A program made the translations under genes and the position numbers. Of a stretch of DNA of 64,000 nt, positions 16,473 through 25,645 are shown one piece after another (within the stretch, counting starts at the first letter, position 1; the number at the start of each line of letters is the position of its first letter). Origin of the DNA: Bacillota bacterium (GTDB taxonomy: Bacteria > Bacillota > UBA4882 > UBA8346); NCBI GenBank assembly GCA_023415835.1, contig JAEZJK010000075.1:20037-84036 (forward strand), written 5' to 3'. The notes under the pieces are model-generated. The model worked only from the letters and a program-made list of their open reading frames with translations. It searched no databases and was not told where the DNA came from.

Positions 16473-17468
16473 TTGAAAAGGGTTTTAATTTTTTCATTAA
16501 TTTGCCTGGTTTTGTTAGGGAACTCAGTTTGGGCTGTCCCGAAGCTGGAAAAAGTCCGTTTATCGGAAGTGGTTAGGTCGGTTTTTTATGCTCCGCAGTA
16601 TGTGGCTATAAATAAAGGGTTTTTTAAGGATGAAGGCATTGAAATAGACCTTTCTACAGCTTGGGGAGCTGATAAAGGAGCGGCCGCTTTGGTATCGGGA
16701 AGTGTAGATATAGGATTTTTCGGTCCGGAAGCTGCGGTTTATGTTTATAATCAAGGAGCCAGCAATTATTTGGTTGCATTTGCCCAGTTAACTAAGGGTG
16801 ATGGCTCGTTCTTTTTAGCAAGGCAGCCGATTCCCAACTTTGACTGGAAAGATGTAAAAGGTAAAACGATAATTGGGGGCCGCCAGGGCGGAGTGCCCGA
16901 GATGCTAATGGAACACGTATTACGTGAAAACGGTATTACACCGCATAAAGACGTTACTATTCTCCAAAATATCCAATTCACCGCTACTGCCGGCGCATTT
17001 AAAAGCGGCGTCGGGGATTTTCTCCAATTGTTTGAACCGACGGTCTCGGTGTTAGAACGGGAAGGGATCGGATATGTAGTCGCTTCCTTTCGAACGGACG
17101 GCGGAGTGCTCCCGTATACCGTATATCATGCCCGGAAAGACTGGCTCGCCAAAAATCCGAAAATGACGCAACGGTTTACCAATGCGATTTATCGGGGGCA
17201 GATCTGGGTCCAAAACCATTCGGTTGCCCAGATTGTGGCGACAATTGCCAACTTTTTCCCGGATACCGATACCGATTTATTGACTAGGTCGGTGAAAAGA
17301 TATCAAGCTCAGGACACTTGGGCTCAAAACCCGATCTTGACCAAGGCCGCATTTAACAGGCTTCAAGATATTATTTATGAAGCTGGGGAGCTTAAAAAGA
17401 AAGTGCCCTATGAAAAGATGGTCACCACTAAATTTGCAATGGAAGCTGTCCAAAAGATTCAAGAATAG
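16473..17468 (+). CDS. NMT1/SsuA-type ABC transporter substrate-binding protein, importer 1
   Basis: Periplasmic binding protein of the NMT1/THI5-SsuA-TauA-NrtA family, 331 residues. Starts at TTG 16473 behind AAAGGAGGGG. The signal peptide has an Ala-X-Ala-like site (NSVWA) and no lipobox cysteine, so the mature protein should be soluble in a periplasm. Family motifs include YVAINKGFFKDEGIEIDL, LVSGSVDIGFFGPEA and DVKGKTIIGGRQGG. It is followed by its ATPase (17488) and permease (18242) genes in one operon. Candidate substrates are sulfonates, taurine, nitrate or pyrimidine precursors; the sequence does not decide. Confidence 0.88.
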   Translation: MKRVLIFSLICLVLLGNSVWAVPKLEKVRLSEVVRSVFYAPQYVAINKGFFKDEGIEIDLSTAWGADKGAAALVSGSVDIGFFGPEAAVYVYNQGASNYLVAFAQLTKGDGSFFLARQPIPNFDWKDVKGKTIIGGRQGGVPEMLMEHVLRENGITPHKDVTILQNIQFTATAGAFKSGVGDFLQLFEPTVSVLEREGIGYVVASFRTDGGVLPYTVYHARKDWLAKNPKMTQRFTNAIYRGQIWVQNHSVAQIVATIANFFPDTDTDLLTRSVKRYQAQDTWAQNPILTKAAFNRLQDIIYEAGELKKKVPYEKMVTTKFAMEAVQKIQE

Positions 17469-17487
17469 CCGGGAGGATTTATTTTCT

Positions 17488-18258
17488 ATGGTTAAACTGA
17501 TCGATTTAGGGATGAAGTATGTAAATCGTTTGGGAGAGACAGTAGCCTTAACCGGAGTCAATTTTGAAGTGGAACCGGAAGAATTTGTCTCGATCCTTGG
17601 ACCCAGCGGCTGCGGTAAAAGCACTATTTTATCTTTAATCGCCGGCATGCTCTTCCCAACTAACGGTAGAGTTGAAATCGAAGCTTGTGAAGTAACCGGT
17701 ACCTCAATGAAAGTAGGCTATATGCTTCAACACGATCACTTAATGGAATGGCGCAGTATTAAATCCAATGCTTGGTTGGGATTGGAAGTTAGGGGCCTGG
17801 CCGATCTAAGGCATAAAAAAGAGGCTGAAGAGCTTTTAATCCGGTACGGTCTGGGAGATTTTCTAAACCGTTATCCTTCCGAATTGTCGGGGGGGATGAG
17901 GCAGAGGGCAGCCCTGGTCAGGACGCTAGCCCTCCAACCTCAACTCCTGCTTTTGGATGAACCTTTCTCGGCATTAGATTATCAGGCACGGTTAAACCTA
18001 GAGGAAGAAGTGGCTCAGATCCTGAAGGAAGCAAAGAAGACCGTCGTTTTGGTCACCCATGATATTGCCGAGGCAATAGCGATGTCGGATCGGATTTTAG
18101 TGATGTCGCCCCGGCCGGGCAAGATTAAAGCGGAGTACCGAATCGAATTGAGCGGAAAAAATGGTTCGCCGTTTGCAGCCCGGCAGGCTCCGGAATTCAG
18201 GGAATATTTCAAAGCGATCTGGAGCGACTTGGAGGTGAAAAGTGAAATTGCGCTGTGA
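17488..18258 (+). CDS. ABC transporter ATPase, importer 1
   Basis: Cytoplasmic ATPase of the SsuB/TauB/NrtD family, 256 residues from the ATG at 17488, which follows GGGAGG; the longer frame from 17377 merely overlaps the binding-protein gene. Motifs: Walker A GPSGCGKST, Q-loop MLQHDHLMEWRS, signature LSGGMRQRA, Walker B LLLLDEPFSALD and switch His in VTHDIAEA. Starts 20 nt after the binding-protein gene and overlaps the permease by 17 nt. The substrate is that of the neighbouring binding protein and is unknown. Confidence 0.9.
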   Translation: MVKLIDLGMKYVNRLGETVALTGVNFEVEPEEFVSILGPSGCGKSTILSLIAGMLFPTNGRVEIEACEVTGTSMKVGYMLQHDHLMEWRSIKSNAWLGLEVRGLADLRHKKEAEELLIRYGLGDFLNRYPSELSGGMRQRAALVRTLALQPQLLLLDEPFSALDYQARLNLEEEVAQILKEAKKTVVLVTHDIAEAIAMSDRILVMSPRPGKIKAEYRIELSGKNGSPFAARQAPEFREYFKAIWSDLEVKSEIAL

Positions 18259-19090
18259 GATGGGTAAGTTGTGGCTGCATAAATGGTTGAGGCGGGGTTC
18301 TATCTCCGATATCCACGGCTACTTTTTGGAAAATACCCGAATCCAGGATTTTTTGATCCGTCTCTATCAGGTGATGATCGTTCTCAGCCTTATCATTATC
18401 TGGGAAGTAGGCGCCCAAAGGACATGGATTGATCCGTTTATCATGAGCCAGCCTAGTAAGGTTATCCAAACAACTGTGGAGTTATATCGCTCCGGTAAAC
18501 TTTGGATCCATATCGGCACGACAGTCGGAGAAACAGGGATCGGGTTTATCGCCGGGACATTGGGAGGGACATTAATCGCTATCTTACTGTGGTGGTCGCC
18601 AAAGGTTTCCCGGATACTTGAACCCTACATTGTAGTATTAAACAGTATACCCAAGGTGGCTTTAGGTCCGGTATTTATTGTCTGGCTAGGGAGCGGTACT
18701 CCGGCAATTATCGCGATGGCGTTGGCAATATCGATTATTGTAACGGTAATGATGGTTTTTAATGGCTTTAACGAGGTAGATCCCGATAAGATTAAATTGT
18801 TAAAAAGCTTTGGGGCTACCCGGCGCCAGGTTATGGCCAAAGTGACCTTACCGGCTTCGGTGCCTACGATTATTGCCGCTTTAAAAGTGAACTTGGGATT
18901 ATCATTAGTCGGGACTATTGTCGGGGAATTTCTCGTTTCCAAAGAAGGTTTGGGGTACCTAATTGTTTACGGCGGCCAGGTTTTTAATATGAGCCTAGTT
19001 ATGGCGAGTGTTTTGATCCTATGCATAGTTGCGGTTATTCTATACTACGCTGTCAGTATCTTGGAGAAAAGGGTGATTCGCTGGAAGTGA
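18242..19090 (+). CDS. ABC transporter permease, importer 1
   Basis: Inner-membrane permease of the SsuC/NrtB family, 282 residues from GTG 18242 (GGAGGT 6 nt upstream). About six transmembrane helices follow a 40-residue cytoplasmic N-terminus. The cytoplasmic coupling EAA-type loop appears as LLKSFGATRRQVMAKVTLPASVP. It overlaps the ATPase gene. The 208-nt gap after it holds no gene or clear terminator. Confidence 0.9.
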   Translation: MKLRCEMGKLWLHKWLRRGSISDIHGYFLENTRIQDFLIRLYQVMIVLSLIIIWEVGAQRTWIDPFIMSQPSKVIQTTVELYRSGKLWIHIGTTVGETGIGFIAGTLGGTLIAILLWWSPKVSRILEPYIVVLNSIPKVALGPVFIVWLGSGTPAIIAMALAISIIVTVMMVFNGFNEVDPDKIKLLKSFGATRRQVMAKVTLPASVPTIIAALKVNLGLSLVGTIVGEFLVSKEGLGYLIVYGGQVFNMSLVMASVLILCIVAVILYYAVSILEKRVIRWK

Positions 19091-19298
19091 CTAAAGGTTT
19101 GTAACTTTTTAAAGGGGATTACGTTAAAAATAGGGATAATTGAAATTAGGAATGCCGAAAATGATATATAGGCGGATAGAGCAACCGAGCCTTTGATGCC
19201 AAAGTTTGTGTCTATTGTTAACAATCAACCACTATTCAATCTATGATCAATATGATATTTTTTATGGTGAATCATTGTATTTTTAGGGGATGAATTAA

Positions 19299-21389
19299 TT
19301 GAAACATTTGGAACGCAAAGCGATAATCGGGCTAGCAATTTTTATAATATGCGGTGTTTTGATTTTCGCCGCGGATCTTAGCCGGGACATGCGTCAAAAA
19401 TTGGAGAATATCCGAATGGCTTCATCGGTTTACGACCGAAATGGGCAGTTAGTTGGGAATTTGTATTTTTACAACCGTATTTGGGTCTCGCTTGACCGTA
19501 TCCCTAAGGATATTCGAAACGCTGTGGTCGCAATTGAAGACTCGCGTTTTTACCAACATAACGGAGTTGACCTCAAGGGCATGGCCAGGGCCTTTTGGCA
19601 TAACATTACTCCGGGCGGTGGCATGGAAGGCGGGAGCACTATTACCCAACAACTGGCCAAAATATCGTTATTAACTTCGGAAAGGACTTTGACCCGTAAG
19701 GTTCAGGATATCAATTACGCGCTCCAAATTGAAGAAGTATATACGAAAGACGAGATTTTAGAGCTCTATTTGAACAGCGTCTATTTAGCCCACGGTAATG
19801 TGGGAATTGAAGCGGCGGCACGGTATTATTTTAATAAATCAACCGGTCAATTAAGTTTGGCTGAATCAGCGCTGCTCGCTGGGTTAATTCAGAGCCCGGA
19901 GAATTATTCGCCGGTAAAGAACCCTCAAAAAGCCAGAAGCCGTCGGAATACAGTCCTCAAAAAAATGTTGGAGCAAAAATATATCACCAAGGCCCAATAC
20001 GATGCCGCGACCGCCAATCCGGTTAAAACCGTCAAACGGCCAACCACTGCTTCAACCGGCGCTTATTTTCTCGACTATTTAAAAGAATACTTAATCAAAA
20101 AGGAAGGCTTTACTGAAGAACAATTAAGGTTCGGCGGTTACAAAATTTATTCCACCTTGGATATGTCATGTCAAAAAGAGGCGGAAAAGGTAATGGTAAC
20201 TTTACCGCAAGTGCCTGCCAGAACCCAGCCCCAAGGAGCGCTGATTACCATTGATCCGAAAACCGGCGGGATTTTGGCGATGATGGGTGGGCGTAACTAC
20301 TCGACTAGCCAATATAACCGGGCGGTGCGTTCCCACCGTCAGCCCGGTTCGGCAATTAAGCCATTCGTGTATGCTACAGCCCTTGAGAAGGGTTATACCG
20401 CTGCTTCAATCTTTGATGACAAACCGCTGACCATTACTTTATCCGACGGAAAGGAATGGAAGCCAGAGAATTATGATCGTAAATTTCAAGGTAAGATGAA
20501 CTTGCGGGAAGCGCTCCGTGATTCGGTTAATTCCGTAGCCATCCAATTGCTGCAAGAGGTAGGAATTGAAGAGGTTGTAAAGCAGATGGAACAGATGGGT
20601 ATTACCAGCTTGGTCAAACAAGGGAAATCCCATGACTTAAACTTGGCCCCCCTTTCCTTGGGAGGGCTTACTAAGGGCGTTACTCCTCTGGAACTAGCTA
20701 TGGCTTATGCGCCTTTTGCCAATGAAGGGAATTACGCCGAACCTTTTCCGATCCTAAAAATTGCCGATCGGCACGGTAATTTGTTGAAGGAATTTAAACC
20801 AGCAATTAAACCGGCGCTTTCGCCCCAGACCGCTTATATTATGACCATGTTAATGAAGGATGTCGTTGATCAAGGGACCGGAATCCGGGCCAAACTGCCG
20901 GACCGGCCGGCTGCCGGTAAAACCGGAACCACCAGCGACTACACTAATGCCTGGTTTGTCGGGTATACTCCGGAAATGTTGACTGTTATTTGGGTTGGTA
21001 ATGACCGCCAAGATCAGCCGATGATCTATAAGGGGTTAAATATCGGAAGCTCAACTGCAGCTACTTTGTGGGGATCATATATGAAAGCGGCCACCCGCGA
21101 TCTCCCGGTCACCGATTATCCCGAACCCCCAGGGATCGTCTGGGCTAGTGTCGATCCAAATACCGGCGAGGCAGTCCCGGATTGGTCCGGCGCCGAAACT
21201 TACCAAGAAGTTTTTAGTGAGAATAACGTCCCGAAAAGCCCGATGTATAAAATTTGGCGTTGGTTTTTCCCTGGTCAAAAAAAGGTTGAACAGCCCGTTG
21301 ACGGGATTCAAGAAACCCAAACCCCAACTCCGGAGAGCCCGGCTCCTCAGGTAAATGATGATGGGTTAGACCCGGTTGAACAATTTTGA
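19299..21389 (+). CDS. Class A penicillin-binding protein (PBP1a type), copy 2
   Basis: Second bifunctional peptidoglycan synthase in the window, 696 residues, from TTG 19299 (AGGGGAT upstream). Order: transmembrane helix (about 8-26), GT51 glycosyltransferase (EDSRFYQHNGVDLKG, EGGSTITQQLAK), transpeptidase with SxxK (GSAIKPF), SxN (DSVNS) and KTG (GKTGTTS). After the catalytic core it has a longer C-terminal tail than copy 1, with IVWASVDPNTGEAVPD and a Pro/Thr/Glu-rich end. Close similarity to copy 1 suggests an old duplication. A 9-nt phased repeat begins immediately after its stop codon. Confidence 0.93.
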   Translation: MKHLERKAIIGLAIFIICGVLIFAADLSRDMRQKLENIRMASSVYDRNGQLVGNLYFYNRIWVSLDRIPKDIRNAVVAIEDSRFYQHNGVDLKGMARAFWHNITPGGGMEGGSTITQQLAKISLLTSERTLTRKVQDINYALQIEEVYTKDEILELYLNSVYLAHGNVGIEAAARYYFNKSTGQLSLAESALLAGLIQSPENYSPVKNPQKARSRRNTVLKKMLEQKYITKAQYDAATANPVKTVKRPTTASTGAYFLDYLKEYLIKKEGFTEEQLRFGGYKIYSTLDMSCQKEAEKVMVTLPQVPARTQPQGALITIDPKTGGILAMMGGRNYSTSQYNRAVRSHRQPGSAIKPFVYATALEKGYTAASIFDDKPLTITLSDGKEWKPENYDRKFQGKMNLREALRDSVNSVAIQLLQEVGIEEVVKQMEQMGITSLVKQGKSHDLNLAPLSLGGLTKGVTPLELAMAYAPFANEGNYAEPFPILKIADRHGNLLKEFKPAIKPALSPQTAYIMTMLMKDVVDQGTGIRAKLPDRPAAGKTGTTSDYTNAWFVGYTPEMLTVIWVGNDRQDQPMIYKGLNIGSSTAATLWGSYMKAATRDLPVTDYPEPPGIVWASVDPNTGEAVPDWSGAETYQEVFSENNVPKSPMYKIWRWFFPGQKKVEQPVDGIQETQTPTPESPAPQVNDDGLDPVEQF

Positions 21390-21460
21390 CCACGGATAAC
21401 ACAGATGAGGCAGATGAGCTAAAGTAACGATGGCCACAGAGGGCACAGAGAACGCAAAGT
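21390..21460. repeat. 9-nt phased repeat after the PBP stop codon
   Basis: CCACGGATA, ACACAGATG, AGGCAGATG in register from 21390, then CCACAGAGG, GCACAGAGA, ACGCAAAGT from 21434. It begins on the base after the TGA stop. Same word family as 46027-46071. The remaining gap up to 21649 holds no gene. Confidence 0.6.
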
Positions 21461-21649
21461 AGTGCTAATAATTGAAACGATTGTTGATAATAACGAATCA
21501 ATAATAATCACAACCAAGAGTTATTTTTGAAGTAATCGCCCACTCAAGGATACTGGGGCAATCGAAAAGACGTCAAAGCTGAACAATCAATACCCTTGCC
21601 TCGCGCCTCATGGTTCATACCTTAACAATAATAAAATGAGAGAGTGAAA

Positions 21650-22363
21650 ATGCGGTTAGATCGATATTTAGCGAATATGGGTTGCGGTAGCCGGAGCGAG
21701 GTCAAGCGGTTAATTCGGTCGGGCAGCGTTACTGTCAATGATCAATCCATCAAAGACGAATCTTTTCAAATAGATCCGGGTTACGACTTGGTTGTTTGTT
21801 GGGGCAAGGAGGTAAGTTACCGAGAATATGTATATTTGATGCTCAATAAGCCGGCGGGAGTGATCTCCGCTACTGAGGATTCCAAAGAACGCACCGTTTT
21901 AGATTTGATTGACCCAAAGTACCATAACAAAGGGATTTTCCCGGTGGGGCGTTTGGATAAGGATACAGAAGGCCTCCTAATTTTAACTAATAACGGTGAA
22001 TTAGGGCATAAACTGCTTTCCCCCAAAAAGAAGGTACCGAAACGTTATTTCGCCAAAGTATCCGGAATAATCGATCCGGAGGATGTTGCATCATTCCGAA
22101 ACGGTATAGTCCTGGATGACGGGTATCGGACGATGCCGGCCGAGTTGGAATTATTGCGGACAGGCGACCCCAATGAAGTAATGGTAATGATCCAAGAAGG
22201 GAAATATCATCAAATTAAAAGGATGTTTCAAGCCCTGGGTAAACATGTGGTATATTTGAAAAGGTTAGCCATGGGGGATCTCACGCTTGACCCGAATTTA
22301 AAAATGGGAGCCTATCGGGAATTAACCGCGGAAGAGATTAGGATACTCTCCGGGACGGAGTGA
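21650..22363 (+). CDS. rsuA: 16S rRNA pseudouridine synthase RsuA type
   Basis: Converts a uridine (U516 in E. coli numbering) of 16S rRNA to pseudouridine. 237 residues from the ATG at 21650; a GTG 6 nt earlier is possible. N-terminal S4 RNA-binding domain (MRLDRYLANMGCGSRSEV, residues 1-60) and catalytic domain with the Asp motif GRLDKDTEGLLILTN. The RsuA-like N-terminal pattern favours RsuA over RluB/RluE. Stands alone before the convergent glnB-amt operon. Confidence 0.88.
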   Translation: MRLDRYLANMGCGSRSEVKRLIRSGSVTVNDQSIKDESFQIDPGYDLVVCWGKEVSYREYVYLMLNKPAGVISATEDSKERTVLDLIDPKYHNKGIFPVGRLDKDTEGLLILTNNGELGHKLLSPKKKVPKRYFAKVSGIIDPEDVASFRNGIVLDDGYRTMPAELELLRTGDPNEVMVMIQEGKYHQIKRMFQALGKHVVYLKRLAMGDLTLDPNLKMGAYRELTAEEIRILSGTE

Positions 22364-22406
22364 TCATGAAAAAACTAGCCCCTCCATAGTAGAGAGGCTA
22401 GAACCA

Positions 22407-22745
22407 TTATAAAGCTGTATCTCCTTCTTCGCCGGTCCGAATCCTGACGACCTCATCAATAGTGGAGATAAAGATCTTACCATCCCCAATTTCTCCGGTA
22501 CGGGCATTTTCAATAATAGTTTTTTTGATGGTTTCAACTTCGTTGTCCTTTACGACCACTTCCATCTTAATCTTAGCGATTAAATCTACTTTATATTTTT
22601 CACCGCGCCATTGTTGCATAATGCCCTTTTGCTTTCCGTGGCCTTCGATTTCGGAGATCATCAATCCTGAGTAACCGACTTTCTCCAAAGCTTGACGGAC
22701 TTGTTCCAGTTTTTCCGGCCTGATAATAGCGGTAATCTGTTTCAT
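22407..22745 (-). CDS. glnB: Nitrogen regulatory protein P-II
   Basis: Trimeric signal protein that senses 2-oxoglutarate and ATP/ADP and controls the ammonium channel encoded just upstream. 112 residues from the ATG at 22745. Both P-II signatures are present: the T-loop GHGKQKGIMQQWRGEKY, with the modifiable Tyr51 conserved, and the C-terminal TGEIGDGKIFISTIDEVVRIRTGE. The usual Tyr46 is Trp. The start follows the amt stop codon by one base, and its ribosome binding site AAAGGAGGG lies inside the end of amt. GlnK would be an equally good name. Confidence 0.95.
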   Translation of the reverse strand: MKQITAIIRPEKLEQVRQALEKVGYSGLMISEIEGHGKQKGIMQQWRGEKYKVDLIAKIKMEVVVKDNEVETIKKTIIENARTGEIGDGKIFISTIDEVVRIRTGEEGDTAL

Positions 22746-22746
22746 C

Positions 22747-24123
22747 TTATTTCCCTCCTTTTGCTGCAGCAACAGAGCGGCTATCGGATAATGGCGTAAC
22801 ACTGCCATTAACACCGGCTAAAGAATAAACCGGCTTTCTGGTTAAAAACTCAGGGTAAGCGGAGTTTCCATGCTCGCCGATGTCCAAACCTTGAATCTCT
22901 TCCTGTAAGCTTACCCTAATACCCATGGTTATCTTAAGCAGGACCCATATCAATAAGGAACTCAGGAAGACAAATACTGCAGTTGCCAATATGCCTGTTA
23001 ATTGAGCCCCTAATAATTTAAACCCGCCTCCGAAGAAGAGGCCGTTTCCGGTGGCGACGCCAGCGATTTTATCTTGGGCAAATAATCCGACTGCTAAGGT
23101 TCCAAAGACTCCATTAACCAAATGGACGGATAGGGCGCCGACTGGATCGTCGATTTTCAAACGGTCAAAACCAATGACTGATAAAACTACAATGATTCCG
23201 GCGAGAAGGCCGATTATCAGCGAACTCGCCAAACTAACAAAAGCGCATGACGCCGTGATTCCGACCAACCCTGCCAAACAACCGTTAATGGTCATTCCGA
23301 AGTCCGGTTTTCCCAATAATAACCACGAAATTGCAGTTGCGCTTAAGGTAGCTGCGATCGCTGCGGTATTAGTGGTCATCAATATGTGAGAAATTGAGCT
23401 TGGGTCGGCTGCCATGGTTGAACCGGGATTGAAACCGAACCAACCCAGCCATAAGACAAAGGCGCCGATTGTGGCAAGGCTGAGATTATGACCGGGAATT
23501 GGATGGATTTTACCGTCAGCCGAATATTTCCCAAAACGGGGCCCTAAGACCAAGATCCCAGCCAAGGCGGCCCATCCACCTACCGAGTGGACTACGCTAG
23601 AACCGGCGAAATCAAACATTCCCAGTTGCGCTAGCCAGCCTCCACCCCAGATCCAGTGGCCGATGACTGGATAAATAAACATAGCCATCAGAAAAGAGAA
23701 GACGATGAAGGAGATATATTTGATCCGTTCGGCTACCGCCCCGGAAACGATAGTGGCTGCGGTACCGCAGAATACTAGTTGGAAAAAGAACTTAGCCATC
23801 AAGGGTATTCCTGTCCAGCTAATAGCTGAATAAACGCCTTGATAAGCGTCGCCGGTTGCCGGAGAATTATCGGCCCCTGTTATAAAGAAAAGCCCTTTTA
23901 ATCCAATGAACGGGTTGCCGTCACCAAACATAAAACCCCAACCGAGCAATAAAAAACCTAACGAGGAAACAGCAAAGACAATATAGTTTTTGGACAGGAT
24001 GTTGACACAGTTTTTAGCCCGGGCAAATCCGGACTCAACCATTGCAAACCCCAAGTTCATAAAGAAGACAAGCATAGCTGCTAGTAAAACCCATAAAGTA
24101 TCTAGTACAATTTTAGTATCCAT
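22747..24123 (-). CDS. amt: Ammonium transporter Amt
   Basis: Trimeric ammonium channel of the inner membrane, 458 residues, about 11 transmembrane helices. The twin pore histidines fall in GSSVVHSVGGWAALAG and LSVHLVNGVFGTLAVG. The ATG at 24123 has AAAAAAAGGAG upstream; the frame is open 36 codons further but without family similarity. The C-terminal tail that binds P-II is followed by a short Ser/Ala/Gly-rich extension ending KGGK, whose codons form the ribosome binding site of glnB. Expected to be expressed under nitrogen limitation. Confidence 0.95.
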   Translation of the reverse strand: MDTKIVLDTLWVLLAAMLVFFMNLGFAMVESGFARAKNCVNILSKNYIVFAVSSLGFLLLGWGFMFGDGNPFIGLKGLFFITGADNSPATGDAYQGVYSAISWTGIPLMAKFFFQLVFCGTAATIVSGAVAERIKYISFIVFSFLMAMFIYPVIGHWIWGGGWLAQLGMFDFAGSSVVHSVGGWAALAGILVLGPRFGKYSADGKIHPIPGHNLSLATIGAFVLWLGWFGFNPGSTMAADPSSISHILMTTNTAAIAATLSATAISWLLLGKPDFGMTINGCLAGLVGITASCAFVSLASSLIIGLLAGIIVVLSVIGFDRLKIDDPVGALSVHLVNGVFGTLAVGLFAQDKIAGVATGNGLFFGGGFKLLGAQLTGILATAVFVFLSSLLIWVLLKITMGIRVSLQEEIQGLDIGEHGNSAYPEFLTRKPVYSLAGVNGSVTPLSDSRSVAAAKGGK

Positions 24124-24475
24124 AAGCGACCACTCCTTTTTTTGATAATTTCCTTTGGTAACTGGTATTAGCGCCGGGTCATCACCCACCTTCGATAGCT
24201 TCAGGTCAGCTTTAGGTTTTATTAATAGCAAAACAATAGCACAAAATAAAACATGGAATCAATGAATCTACGCTATGTATATAGGTATACAGGCATTATT
24301 ATAATAGGCGGCAACCAATTACCCGGCTTAAAATTGGGGAGTAGTTTTCAAAAGGGAATTGGTGCTGACGGTCGAATATATAAATTAATTCAGTGGAAAA
24401 CTTATCTTTTATCAACTGCCTTATTTGCCCCAAGAAGAAGTATGCAAATTTTTCGATTGATTTCAGGAGGCCAAG
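24124..24475. other. Divergent leader region between amt and the DUF362 gene
   Basis: No gene supported. On the minus strand it contains a GGGTgatgACCC hairpin about 50 nt before amt. No clear sigma-54 or GlnR/TnrA site was recognised. A short plus-strand frame at 24253-24507 overlaps the start of the DUF362 gene and shows no family features. Confidence 0.45.
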
Positions 24476-25543
24476 ATGAGTCAAGTTTTTTTTGCGCCGC
24501 TAAATGATAATCCGCCAATCAATGAACAGGTCGCGGCGGTAAAGAAATTGATTTCCAAAATGAAATTGAGTGAGATGATAGTTCCCGATGATTTTGTCGC
24601 AGTTAAACTGCATGTCGGAGAAGAAAATAATACTACCCATATCAAACCGGAGTTAATCAAAGCAATAGTTGCCGAGGCCCAGCGAAAAAGCGGCAATGTG
24701 TTTTTGACGGAGACGTCTACGTTATATAAAGGGGAACGAGAAAACGCGGTTAAACACCTGATGCACGCTTATAATCACGGATTCGGCATTGAAAAGGCCG
24801 GAGCCCCTTTTATTATGGCTGATGGGCTTACCGGCGGTTCCGAAATTGAAGTGGAGATTAACGGAATTCTTGAAAAAAAGGTTAAAATAGCGAAAGAAAT
24901 AGCGGTCGCCGATGTTTTAATAGTAGTCTCCCATCCCACCGGCCATGTCCAGGCCGGGTTAGGCGCTTGCCTCAAAAATTTAGGCATGGGTTTGGCGAGC
25001 CGGGCAGGGAAACTTAGGCAGCACTCTTCGATCAAGCCCGGAGTAATTACCGCTAAATGCCGATTTTGTAAAAAATGTATCAAATGGTGCCCGGAGGCTG
25101 CGATTGTCGAAAACGGGCAAAAAGCATTGATTATATCGGAGAAATGTGTCGGATGCGGCGAATGCCTTACCGTTTGCCGGTATGATGCCATCAACTATGA
25201 CTGGGGCACGGAGTCGTCCTTACTACAACAGCTAATGGTGGAACATGCTTGGGGTGTTATTAAAGATAAAGTTGATAAATGTATTTATTTAAATGTCTTG
25301 GTGAATATGACCGGTGACTGTGACTGTTACAATACCAATCAGTCCAAAATCATACCGGATTTGGGAATCTTGATTTCCAAAGATCCGGTGGCTATCGATA
25401 AAGCTACCCTGGATCTTACTCAAAGCGCCAACCAAAAGTCCCTGGCGGAAATATCCTACCCGGAGTTGAACCCGATGACCCAATTGGAGCATGGGGTGAA
25501 ACTGGGAATGGGTTCTTTAGGATATGAACTGGTAAAGGTTTAA
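24476..25543 (+). CDS. DUF362 domain protein with 2[4Fe-4S] ferredoxin motifs
   Basis: Iron-sulfur protein of 355 residues. The DUF362 domain (about 1-175 and 255-355) surrounds two ferredoxin motifs, CRFCKKCIKWCP and CVGCGECLTVCR (about residues 197-240), which should bind two [4Fe-4S] clusters. DUF362 proteins are common in anaerobes and often sit beside redox or cofactor genes; no reaction is established. Start supported by CAGGAGGCC. It precedes the second NMT1-type importer by about 100 nt. Three GGAAGTT-like heptamers follow its stop codon. Confidence 0.85.
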   Translation: MSQVFFAPLNDNPPINEQVAAVKKLISKMKLSEMIVPDDFVAVKLHVGEENNTTHIKPELIKAIVAEAQRKSGNVFLTETSTLYKGERENAVKHLMHAYNHGFGIEKAGAPFIMADGLTGGSEIEVEINGILEKKVKIAKEIAVADVLIVVSHPTGHVQAGLGACLKNLGMGLASRAGKLRQHSSIKPGVITAKCRFCKKCIKWCPEAAIVENGQKALIISEKCVGCGECLTVCRYDAINYDWGTESSLLQQLMVEHAWGVIKDKVDKCIYLNVLVNMTGDCDCYNTNQSKIIPDLGILISKDPVAIDKATLDLTQSANQKSLAEISYPELNPMTQLEHGVKLGMGSLGYELVKV

Positions 25544-25547
25544 TATT

Positions 25548-25568
25548 GGAAGTTGGAAGTTGAAAGTT
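25548..25568. repeat. 7-nt phased repeat after the DUF362 gene
   Basis: GGAAGTT, GGAAGTT, GAAAGTT in register, starting 5 nt after the stop codon. Confidence 0.6.
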
Positions 25569-25645
25569 CTATATTTCTAAAAATAGGGCCCTTCACCAAA
25601 GATGATGTAGTAGGCGAATATGTTTTGATAAAGGATGTGTTAACA

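Noticed and set aside
22595..22625. Apparent loss of the uridylylation Tyr in the P-II T-loop (Trp in the QQWRG word).
   Set aside because: Counting from the start shows that Trp is position 46; Tyr51 is present in EKY, so the modifiable residue is conserved.
24253..24507. Open frame between amt and the DUF362 gene.
   Set aside because: No ribosome binding site or protein features, and it overlaps the well-supported DUF362 start.
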